DNA from: CBDFGS01 sp965247255
GTDB lineage: Bacteria > Chloroflexota > Dehalococcoidia > Lucifugimonadales > CAUZJF01
Reading direction: 5' to 3'
Length of the DNA stretch: 64,000 bases
Assembly (NCBI GenBank): GCA_965247255.1
Contig: CBDFGS010000012.1
Coordinates: 186,001-250,000 of the forward strand
This document shows positions 44,695 to 51,835 of the stretch, piece by piece. The position numbers and the translations under genes were made by a program. The notes beneath the pieces are model-generated. The model worked only from the letters and a program-made list of their open reading frames with translations, was not told where the DNA came from and searched no databases. The stretch's first letter is position 1. The number at the start of each line of letters is the position of its first letter.

Positions 44695-44988
44695 ATGGAG
44701 ATCCTCGTAAGCGCGGACGCGCTGAAGCTGATTCGCCAGCGAGGCGGGACGGCCGCGCTGGACTTTATACCGCCGCTTACGTGAGGCGGCCGCGCCGAGG
44801 TGTCGGTCGACACCTACTTGAAACGGAAGGACCTGTCCAGCTACCAGCGTGCCGAGATCGAGGGGGTCGGAGTCTTGGTCTCAGATACGTTGGGCGGCTG
44901 GGCCAAGAGTATTGGGATAACCGCGCGGCAGTTTCTCTTCTGGAAGTCGCTTGCGGTAGAGGTCGAGCACCAGCACGGCTTCGCCTGA
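44695..44988 (+). CDS. HesB-like selenoprotein with in-frame TGA (Sec30)
   Basis: A 97-residue protein if TGA at 44782-44784 is read as selenocysteine. ATG 44695 has a GAGG site 6 bp upstream. The product reads MEILVSADALKLIRQRGG, then TAALDFIPPLT-Sec-GGRAEV, then SVDTYLKRKDLSSYQRAEIE and ends VEHQHGFA. The same frame is uninterrupted on both sides of the TGA, with a single coherent fold. It fits the HesB-like selenoprotein family: small relatives of the HesB/IscA iron-sulfur proteins in which a Sec or Cys precedes a glycine. A hairpin of SECIS type follows the TGA. SelA and SelB are encoded in this window. Otherwise the gene would be a 29-residue peptide followed by an orphan frame. Function in metal or cluster chemistry is by family analogy. 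Confidence 0.85.
44798..44815 (+). promoter_or_regulatory. predicted bacterial SECIS element
   Basis: AGGTGTC (44798-44804) and GACACCT (44809-44815) form a perfect 7-bp stem closed by the tetraloop GGTC. The loop begins 20 nt after the TGA, inside the usual range of about 16-37 nt. The loop starts with G, as bacterial SECIS elements require, and contains the GGTC also found in the loop of the E. coli fdhF element. It would be bound by SelB. Confidence 0.8.
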
Positions 44989-45107
44989 CAGCATGGCTGA
45001 TCCGCCGGGTACCGGCGGAACTTCGAGGGTGCGGAATGCGCTGGACCTTCCTTCGCTCGCCCGCCAGACCCTGGGCGGCTTGGCGATACGTAAGGGCCGT
45101 GCCGCCG

Positions 45108-45854
45108 CTAGGTCGTCGTCGGCATAACCCGCTCATCCGCCCATAGCGGGAGGTTCGCGTCGACGTCCTTGCTGCTCGCATCCTCCGGATTCAGCCGCTG
45201 CTGAACGACAGCCCACACCTCATCCGTGACCTCCGATGCCTCCATGGAGGCGTCGATCACACACCACCGCTCAGGCTCCCGGCTGGCCATCCGTCGATAA
45301 CCCGTCCTCACCCTCTCGTGGAACTTGAGGGGCGCCTGCTCGAAACGTCGAGTTCCCTCCGGGTCAACTCGACTAGCATCCGGTAAATCCGGCAAGTCCA
45401 TCGGCAACGCTACGTGCGCCCCAACCCTAGTCAAGCCCTCTGCAACGGGGCAGTCCAACAAGAACGTCAGATCTGGGATAACTCCTTGTGTTGCGAGCCG
45501 ATTCACAACTGCAACGTCTTTTTGGGGGATCTTCCTGCCATAGCCCTGATAGGCGACTGAAGAGTCGGCGTATCTGTCGGTGAGAACGACAGTATTGCTC
45601 TGTCTCAGTGTCGGCTCTATTACATCTTTGACCAGGGCCGCCCGAGCCGCTGCGAACAGGAACAACTCCGCGATGGGTGGCATTGCATTCCTGTTTTCCC
45701 GCTTCAGCCACTCTCTTAGATAGTCCCCGAGCTTGGTCGACCCCGGCTCACGTACTAACAACACCTGATAGCCGGCCTTGACAAGCCGTTCTCGGAGTAT
45801 GGACGCCTGGGTGGACTTGCCTGTCCCCTCTCCGCCCTCGAAGGAGATAAACAA
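45108..45854 (-). CDS. tmk: thymidylate kinase
   Basis: A 248-residue kinase making dTDP from dTMP. It opens MFISFEGGEGTGKSTQASIL with the P-loop at about residue 8-15, and has the DRY-type motif VLTDRYADSSVAYQGYGR and the LID region near TFLLDCPVAEGLTRVGAH. It is about 35 residues longer than most bacterial Tmk. The extra part is mainly an insertion before FEQAPLKFHERVRTGYRRM and a C-terminal tail (RLNPEDASSKDVDANL). It lies 58 bp downstream of the SpoIIIAA-like gene on the same strand. Confidence 0.95.
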   Translation of the reverse strand: MFISFEGGEGTGKSTQASILRERLVKAGYQVLLVREPGSTKLGDYLREWLKRENRNAMPPIAELFLFAAARAALVKDVIEPTLRQSNTVVLTDRYADSSVAYQGYGRKIPQKDVAVVNRLATQGVIPDLTFLLDCPVAEGLTRVGAHVALPMDLPDLPDASRVDPEGTRRFEQAPLKFHERVRTGYRRMASREPERWCVIDASMEASEVTDEVWAVVQQRLNPEDASSKDVDANLPLWADERVMPTTT

Positions 45855-45912
45855 TGCGGATGACTCCCCATGCTGCGCGCGAACGGCCCTACTGTGTGAG
45901 CGTTGCCGTCGC

Positions 45913-47568
45913 CTAAGAGCGATAGATGGTTACGTGCCTTCGCGGCTCCTGGCCGGAGCTGGCAGAGTTCAAGCCATGCTCCTCGGCGATCTGGTGTTGG
46001 AGGCGGCGGATGTACGAGCCCTGAGGGCTGAGCTCTGCTTCGCCCGAGCCTTGCTCGATTCGCTCCACGGCTTCCTTCGCCTCACTAGAAGCGCGTGCTA
46101 CCTCGCCCTGGGCACGTCCGTTACCTGTGTTCCTGGAAACCGATTTGAAGAACTGTTGAATCTGGGCCATCGTGTTCTTTCTCAGCACATATACCGGCTT
46201 ACTTTGTTTCTCGGCCTCCAGCAGGGCCCGTGTTCTGCGTCTGTAGTAGTTCTTTGTGGTCAGCAGCAGGTCTGCGGTTCCGATGTCGTCCACCAGCTCC
46301 ACCGGGACTCGCGATGCGCGCATCGCCTGCTGCAGCTTCCCTCTGTTGACTCCGTACGGGAGAACCTTGGTCATCGACGGAGCCTCTTTTGATTCCGGCT
46401 CCGGCTCGTTGGGACTTCTCTGGCGGACCGACGCGCGCTGGACGAAGAAGTCCGGCTGAGACTCGAAACGCCCGGCCGCGCTGCCGTTCTGTTGCGTCAA
46501 CGAAGCGCTTCGCTGCGACCTGGCCCGGTGCACGTTGGAGTCCTTGTCCATCGTGCGGAACTCCGGGGTGACGGTGAATCCTCGAAGCAGCTGGTCCACG
46601 ACCTCTGCAACGTCCGGGTGTAAAGCTACCCTGCTCCAGCCCTGTATCTCCACGAGCACGTCGAATGAAGGGGGGGCCCTTCGCTCCAACACCGTTTTCT
46701 GGGTCCGGCGACGGCGGGCTTCGTCATCCCCCAGAGTAACCGTCTGGATCCCCCCTACGAGGTCGGATAAAGTCGGATTCAGAATCAGGTTCTCCAGAGT
46801 GTTTCCGTGGGCGGTGGCTACGAGCTGTACGCCGCGCTCGGCGATGGTCCGCGCCGCGCTGGCTTCCAGCTCCGTGCCGATCTCGTCGATGACGATAACC
46901 TCCGGCATGTGGTTCTCTACCGCCTCGATCATGACGCTGTGCTGCTGTTCCGGCGAGGGGACCTGCATCCGTCTGGCGCGGCCGATCCCGGGGTGTGGAA
47001 TGTCTCCGTCGCCGGCGATCTCGTTGGATGTGTCGACCACCACGACGCGCTTGTGCGCATCGTCGGCAAGCACGCGGGCGACCTCCCTGAGCATCGTCGT
47101 TTTCCCAACCCCGGGCCTGCCCAAGAGTAATATGCTTTTCCCGGTGTGGATCAGGTCATCGACGATCTTGACTGTGCCATATACAGCGCGTCCGACTCGG
47201 AGTGTTAGCCCTACGATCTTGTCGTCGCGGTTTCGAATCGCCGAAATCCTGTGGAGCGTCCGCTCGATTCCTGCGCGGTTGTCGCCTCCGAACGTGCCGA
47301 TACGCTCAACGACGTAGCTAACGTCCTTCTCGGATACCTCCTTGGGGCTGAGCACCACGGTCTCAGTGAGGAATCTCGCCTCTGGCTCGCGGCCAAGGTC
47401 CAGAATCACCTCGATCAAGTCGTTCTGCAGGTCCTTTCCGCTGAGCGACTCCAAGATACGTGGAGGGAGCTTCTCGATGATGGAATCCAGATCGGTGTCG
47501 ATTGACTGGCGCATATCGCTGTCTCTTGACTCCTGGGCAGCGTGTGCTTCCGCGTCAGGGGTTGTCAT
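45913..47568 (-). CDS. SpoIIIAA-like AAA ATPase with C-terminal R3H domain
   Basis: A 551-residue protein combining an AAA ATPase and an R3H nucleic-acid-binding domain, a family also known as Ycf45 in plastids. The ATPase has GRPGVGKTTMLREVARVL (about residue 150), VVVVDTSNEIAGDGD, then EVIVIDEIGTELEASAARTI, as in SpoIIIAA. The R3H domain is the last 50 residues, with RRLQHQIAEEHGLNSAS followed by GQEPRRHVTIY (R-xxx-H present). A proline/serine-rich linker separates them. Its 3' end is followed by tmk; its start overlaps the stop of the upstream gene by 4 bp. Role unknown; likely an RNA- or DNA-linked motor. Confidence 0.9.
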   Translation of the reverse strand: MTTPDAEAHAAQESRDSDMRQSIDTDLDSIIEKLPPRILESLSGKDLQNDLIEVILDLGREPEARFLTETVVLSPKEVSEKDVSYVVERIGTFGGDNRAGIERTLHRISAIRNRDDKIVGLTLRVGRAVYGTVKIVDDLIHTGKSILLLGRPGVGKTTMLREVARVLADDAHKRVVVVDTSNEIAGDGDIPHPGIGRARRMQVPSPEQQHSVMIEAVENHMPEVIVIDEIGTELEASAARTIAERGVQLVATAHGNTLENLILNPTLSDLVGGIQTVTLGDDEARRRRTQKTVLERRAPPSFDVLVEIQGWSRVALHPDVAEVVDQLLRGFTVTPEFRTMDKDSNVHRARSQRSASLTQQNGSAAGRFESQPDFFVQRASVRQRSPNEPEPESKEAPSMTKVLPYGVNRGKLQQAMRASRVPVELVDDIGTADLLLTTKNYYRRRTRALLEAEKQSKPVYVLRKNTMAQIQQFFKSVSRNTGNGRAQGEVARASSEAKEAVERIEQGSGEAELSPQGSYIRRLQHQIAEEHGLNSASSGQEPRRHVTIYRS

Positions 47569-48494
47569 GTCGAAACCGCCTCCGCGGCCCGGCGGGACTC
47601 GGAGATCTTCGCGGTAATGGCGAACTGCCTGACGAGCGTGACATACTCCGTTTGGACGCCGTAGCCCCTTTGCTCCAGCAACCTGTGTAGGAGGAGATAT
47701 TCCTGGTTGGCCAGGACCTGAACTCGGTTCACTCTCAGGTGCGCCAGGCCGTAGTCCATCATCGCGGCGAGGTTCGCATCGTCCTCCGGGTGCATCATCA
47801 TGATAATGCGCCCGAGACCGAAACGCTGGATCGCGCTGACCCAGCCTCTCACCTGCCCTTCTCTCAGGTAGACGAACTCGCTACGCCTGCCTCGGTCGGG
47901 CTCACGGGCCGAGGCCCACTGCTCGAACGTCATGCCGGCGGCGAATCGCACCTCCGAAGGCGTCGTCACGTTGTAGAGCCTGAACAGATCGTGGTCGTCC
48001 GCTGGGATCTTCTCCCTAATGTCGATCGATCTGCCTCCTAAGGAAGGATTACGCCTTCCGAGGTACAGGACCTCCTGAGCCCCGGCCACGAACCCACGAC
48101 GGGTGGCGATATCGACCATGCGGTCCCCTCTTTCCAGCCTCAAGAATAACCTTTCGCCATGTCGGCGCTGCACTCCTGCGCATAGGCGCTCCAAGAGCCC
48201 GGCGCACCCAGACTCGTCGTCGGACTTTAACAGGAAGTGGGACGCCTCCCAGGACTTTGGCCCGGACCTCGGCCTCGCGGCGGCGATGCCGATGACCTGC
48301 GCACCTTTGGTCCACACTGCCGAGTGGACCTGTTTGCGGTACAGCGACACGCTAGCGCTACCTGCCTCCCCTATCGAAAAGCGAGCACGCCCGGCCGCTC
48401 CCAGGCGGTTGAGCGGATAGACACGGTTGCCACCTTCGGGCGCGGACCGGAGGGCGTATCGCGCGATATCTAATGGTCGGAGATAGCGTATCAA
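47565..48494 (-). CDS. GNAT-like acyltransferase-fold protein
   Basis: A 309-residue protein with two regions resembling GNAT folds. The second half has VRGWVSAIQRFGLGRIIMMM, then DANLAAMMDYGLAHLRVNRVQV and LLHRLLEQRGYGVQTEYV, the order of strand, helix and closing GNAT strand. The N-terminal half (YRKQVHSAVWTKGAQVIGIAAAR) has a similar run, so it may be a tandem GNAT. No clear acetyl-CoA loop (RxxGxG) is seen in either half, so activity is doubtful. It overlaps the SpoIIIAA-like gene by 4 bp and follows pdxT by 3 bp, forming a compact minus-strand run with pdxS-pdxT. Confidence 0.65.
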   Translation of the reverse strand: MIRYLRPLDIARYALRSAPEGGNRVYPLNRLGAAGRARFSIGEAGSASVSLYRKQVHSAVWTKGAQVIGIAAARPRSGPKSWEASHFLLKSDDESGCAGLLERLCAGVQRRHGERLFLRLERGDRMVDIATRRGFVAGAQEVLYLGRRNPSLGGRSIDIREKIPADDHDLFRLYNVTTPSEVRFAAGMTFEQWASAREPDRGRRSEFVYLREGQVRGWVSAIQRFGLGRIIMMMHPEDDANLAAMMDYGLAHLRVNRVQVLANQEYLLLHRLLEQRGYGVQTEYVTLVRQFAITAKISESRRAAEAVST

Positions 48495-48497
48495 AGC

Positions 48498-49079
48498 CTA
48501 GTTTGACTCTTCCACGATAGATAAAAAAAGCTCGTGCATGCGGTAATCATCTGTCAGCTCGGGGTGGAAGGCGGTAGCGAGCATATGGCCCTGTCTCACG
48601 GCAGCGGGGCGGCCATCTCTCACGGAGGCGAGCACCTTGACCTGCTTCCCAAAGCTAGCGACTGCCGGCGCCCGAATAAACACTCCGCGAAAGGGCGGAC
48701 CGGCGACCTGGTCGATCTCGAGGTCTTCTTCGAAGCTTTGGACCTGGCGACCGAAGGCGTTTCGGCTCACTTCGATGTCCATAAGGTGCAGCGGGTCCGG
48801 GCGCACGTCGTCCAGCTTGTCTGAGATCACGATCATTCCGGCGCAGGTGCCCCACACGGGCATCCCGGCCCGCACGCGCTCCGTCAGCGCATCGCGCAGC
48901 CCATAGATATCGATGAGATGGATTATCGTGGTGCTCTCGCCGCCGGGGATGATCAGACCCTGTACGCCGTCTAGCTCCCCTGGCAGCCGGACCTCGGGTG
49001 CATCTACCCCAAGCCTGCCAAGCACCTGGCGGTGCTCGCGAAAGTCCCCTTGAATAGCGAGAACGCCGATGACGGGCAC
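48498..49079 (-). CDS. pdxT: pyridoxal 5'-phosphate synthase glutaminase subunit
   Basis: A 193-residue glutamine amidotransferase that supplies ammonia to PdxS. The catalytic cysteine is in PVWGTCAGMIVI (about residue 80), with the histidine and glutamate in ATAFHPELTDD. GLIIPGGESTTIIHLID and the opening VIGVLAIQGDFREHRQVL are typical. GTG 49079 is the start, lying 1 bp after the pdxS stop. The order pdxS-pdxT is the usual DXP-independent vitamin B6 operon. Confidence 0.97.
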   Translation of the reverse strand: MPVIGVLAIQGDFREHRQVLGRLGVDAPEVRLPGELDGVQGLIIPGGESTTIIHLIDIYGLRDALTERVRAGMPVWGTCAGMIVISDKLDDVRPDPLHLMDIEVSRNAFGRQVQSFEEDLEIDQVAGPPFRGVFIRAPAVASFGKQVKVLASVRDGRPAAVRQGHMLATAFHPELTDDYRMHELFLSIVEESN

Positions 49080-49080
49080 T

Positions 49081-49980
49081 CTACCATCCTCGGACCGCCA
49101 ACTGCTCTTCCACCGGCATCGTTCGCACGTCTAGGCCCGGCATGGCGCTTCCGAGCCCTCGGGAGACCTCGGCCAGTATCTGAGGATCGTTGTAGTGGGT
49201 CGTCGCCTTCACGATGGCCTGTGCCATTATCTCCGGGCGCTCCGACTTGAAGATGCCCGAACCGACGAACACGCCGTCCACTCCCAGCTGCATCATCAGA
49301 GCGGCGTCGGCGGGCGACGCGATACCACCGGCCGCGAAGTTGACTACCGGGAGCTTGCCGGTGTCGTGGACCTGTTGTACCAACTCGAACGGTGCGGCGA
49401 GGTCTCTGGCGGTTGCCATCAGCTCGTCGGTACCCATCCCTTGTATCCTGCGGATCTCGCCGAGGACAGCCCTTGCGTGCCTAACTGCCTCGACTATGTT
49501 GCCCGTCCCCGCCTCGCCCTTCGTCCTGATCATCGCGGCTCCCTCGCCGATGCGCCGGAGGGCCTCTCCAAGGTCTCTGCAGCCGCATACGAAGGGGACC
49601 TTGAACTCGTGCTTGTCCACATGGTTGTTCTCATCCGCCGGGGTGAGGACTTCAGACTCGTCGACGTAGTCGACACCCAGCGCCTCGAGAATCTGGGCCT
49701 CCACGAAGTGGCCGATGCGACACTTGGCCATCACCGGAATGCTGACCGCCTCGATGATCTCCACGATCTTGGTCGGGTCGGCCATGCGGGCCACGCCTCC
49801 CGCCTTCCGTATGTCTGAGGGCACCCGCTCCAGGGCCATCACCGAGACCGCGCCCGCGTCCTCGGCGATCTTGGCTTGGTCCGCCGTCACCACGTCCATA
49901 ATCACCCCGCCCTTGAGCATCTGGGCCAGTCCGGACTTGACCCTCCACGTGCCTGTCTCAGGGGTGGTTTCGACGGCCAT
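49081..49980 (-). CDS. pdxS: pyridoxal 5'-phosphate synthase lyase subunit
   Basis: A 299-residue subunit that makes PLP from ribose 5-phosphate, glyceraldehyde 3-phosphate and ammonia from PdxT. It starts KSGLAQMLKGGVIMDVVTAD after about 13 residues, and has VMALERVPSDIRKAGGVARM, VSIPVMAKCRIGHFVEAQIL with the key lysine, and VNFAAGGIASPADAALMMQ. The frame is open upstream to 50382, but ATG 49980 has GGAGG 7 bp before it and matches the family start. The upstream promoter at 50029-50057 fits this start. Confidence 0.97.
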   Translation of the reverse strand: MAVETTPETGTWRVKSGLAQMLKGGVIMDVVTADQAKIAEDAGAVSVMALERVPSDIRKAGGVARMADPTKIVEIIEAVSIPVMAKCRIGHFVEAQILEALGVDYVDESEVLTPADENNHVDKHEFKVPFVCGCRDLGEALRRIGEGAAMIRTKGEAGTGNIVEAVRHARAVLGEIRRIQGMGTDELMATARDLAAPFELVQQVHDTGKLPVVNFAAGGIASPADAALMMQLGVDGVFVGSGIFKSERPEIMAQAIVKATTHYNDPQILAEVSRGLGSAMPGLDVRTMPVEEQLAVRGW

Positions 49981-50028
49981 CTTCGTGCCTCCACTTTCGG
50001 CTCTGCCGCATGTCCTCGGTACACCGGT

Positions 50029-50057
50029 ATTATACTCTCGCCCACATACGTTGGCAA
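50029..50057 (-). promoter_or_regulatory. predicted sigma-70 promoter for pdxST
   Basis: On the minus strand TTGCCA (50057-50052), a 17-bp spacer and a perfect TATAAT (50034-50029). It lies 49 bp before the pdxS start and is the best promoter match seen in the window. Confidence 0.65.
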
Positions 50058-50251
50058 TCTGGAGCCCATGCCACAGGGCTTCCTTGGGACCGGCTACACT
50101 CGGGCAAGCGATGCGGCCTTGACCCTTAACCCGCCCGGAAGTAGCATCAGCCCTGGTCAGGTGCTGGCCTTGGCCCTTGCTCCGACGGTCGAGTGGCGGA
50201 CTCACCGACCACAATACTGGCCACACTACCGCAGATCGAAGGAGGCTACGA

Positions 50252-51412
50252 ATGACCGCGTCCACCGCCACATACAAGGTTGGCCTAATTGGGTCCGGAC
50301 GAGCAGGCGTACCAAGAGCTCGTGCCTTCGACATGCACCCGCTGTGCGAGGTCGTCGCCATCGCGGACACAGACCGGGACAATCTGGAGCTGGCCAGTCG
50401 CCGCTTCGGCGCCCCGGGCTATAGCAGCTGGGACGAGATGCTCGCAAACCACAAGCTCGACATCGGCATGGCGGTGCTCCCAGTCCGTCCCAACGCCGAT
50501 GCCGTGGTCGCGCTGGCCCGAGCGGGTGTGCGGGCGATCTTCTGCGAGAAGCCGCTTACAAACAGCCTGGTCGACGCCGACCGCATGGTCGACGAGACCG
50601 ATTCTCGAGGGATACCGCTCGTATGTGGCGTCGTCGTCTCAAGCCATTCGGACTACCAAAAGGCATACGAAATGGTCGCCGGTGGCGAGATAGGCGACGT
50701 CGTCCGGATGAACCTCTGCGAGGCCAATAGCCAGATGGGTACTCACGGCCTAACCCAAGCGTACCGGTTCGCGGGCCGCACAGAGGCGGAGCTCGTCATC
50801 GGCTGGGCGTCGGGCGACCCCTCGTCCGAGACGGAGGACGAGCACGAGGACGGCAGGCCCGGCTACGGCGCCCTGGGCGGCTACGTCCGGTTCAAGAACG
50901 GCATCGAGCTATTCAGCAGCTATAAGGCGCCCGGCCACTACTGGAAGGGGCTGGAGATCATGGGGACGAAGGGTGTCATCTTCGGTGGGGGCACGTCCGG
51001 CCTCGGGCTGCGGCTCTTCAAGTCCACGACGAGCGATACGCCGACCTCCTGGGACGAGCTACAGGAGGTCGAAGGCGTGTTCAAGCCGGCGACTCTGCGG
51101 GCAGAGCGAGAGTACGACGAGGAGGGGTGGCGCGACCCGGGCGCGGTGATGCTGGGCATCGTCGACGAGGTAGCCGAGTATCTAGAAAACGGGACGCCCA
51201 TCGGGGCATCCAGGGGCGACGACATGCGGCACGCGCTGGAGATCGCCATCGCGATGCGCGAGTCGGCGCGAAACGGGAATACGCCGGTGACGCTGCCGAT
51301 CGAAGACCGCAGCATAAGCATGCTGCCCGAGAAGATGCGCTGGTTCTACAAGAAGACGCTGATGGGCAACGACGCATATATGGAGCAGCTCGCCGCACAG
51401 AAACGGGACTAG
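50252..51412 (+). CDS. Gfo/Idh/MocA-family oxidoreductase, second copy
   Basis: A 386-residue NAD(P)-dependent oxidoreductase acting on a sugar or polyol. The Rossmann segment is KVGLIGSGRAGVPRARAFDM and the catalytic lysine is in AIFCEKPLTNSLVDADRMV. ATG 50252 is chosen because AAGGAGG precedes it; the frame continues upstream to 50177 without any better start. The protein is a full-length relative of that at 27207-28337. Its substrate domain differs most, with an acidic insert (ETEDEHEDGRPGYG), so the two probably act on different compounds. It is divergent from pdxS and precedes a cobalamin riboswitch by 137 bp. Confidence 0.9.
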   Translation: MTASTATYKVGLIGSGRAGVPRARAFDMHPLCEVVAIADTDRDNLELASRRFGAPGYSSWDEMLANHKLDIGMAVLPVRPNADAVVALARAGVRAIFCEKPLTNSLVDADRMVDETDSRGIPLVCGVVVSSHSDYQKAYEMVAGGEIGDVVRMNLCEANSQMGTHGLTQAYRFAGRTEAELVIGWASGDPSSETEDEHEDGRPGYGALGGYVRFKNGIELFSSYKAPGHYWKGLEIMGTKGVIFGGGTSGLGLRLFKSTTSDTPTSWDELQEVEGVFKPATLRAEREYDEEGWRDPGAVMLGIVDEVAEYLENGTPIGASRGDDMRHALEIAIAMRESARNGNTPVTLPIEDRSISMLPEKMRWFYKKTLMGNDAYMEQLAAQKRD

Positions 51413-51548
51413 GGGAATGGGAAACATGCACTCGTGAGCAATCCAGCCATTGCATTTGTTCGCAAGGCGATGCTGGTTGACACGCCCTGTCTTGGCAACT
51501 AATATTTCGGCAGCACCCGGCTGCGGCCGGGTTTTAACAACAGAATGG

Positions 51549-51673
51549 GACGAGGGTGCGTGGCTGGCTGGCAGTCGGCCATGCTAAACAGAGGAAACCG
51601 GTCAAAGTCCGGTACTGTCCCGCAGCGGTAGGTCCCGACTTCGTCGGGGCGAGTCCGATCGACTGCCCTCGTC
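51549..51673 (+). promoter_or_regulatory. cobalamin riboswitch
   Basis: The core has GGAAACCGGTCAAAGTCC (from 51592), TACTGTCCCGCAGCGGTAG (from 51613) and GAGTCCGATCGACTGCC (from 51651), the conserved boxes of the B12 aptamer. A closing stem is formed by GACGAGGG (51549-51556) and CCCTCGTC (51666-51673). It lies in the 423-bp spacer before a B12 importer operon and should turn it down when adenosylcobalamin or another cobamide binds. Confidence 0.93.
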
Positions 51674-51721
51674 TGTGTTGATAGGCCTTCGAGGAAAGGT
51701 ACTGGCATGTGTGGTAACGCA

Positions 51722-51750
51722 GCCCTGCCCAATCCGGAGCAGGGTTTTTT
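51722..51750 (+). terminator. intrinsic terminator of the cobalamin riboswitch
   Basis: CCCTGC (51723-51728) and GCAGGG (51739-51744) form a 6-bp stem followed by six T. It is placed as the expression platform that stops transcription when the aptamer upstream is occupied. Confidence 0.85.
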
Positions 51751-51835
51751 GATTCCCGGCGCTCCACCACGTCGATCCCTGTGTCTCGGAGGTCCATTCT
51801 GGACTCCCGTGCGGGGAGATTGAAAGAGCGTTCTC

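Noticed and set aside
44993..45125. Small plus-strand frame after the selenoprotein gene
   Set aside because: Low-complexity arginine/alanine-rich product running into the end of tmk; no ribosome site.
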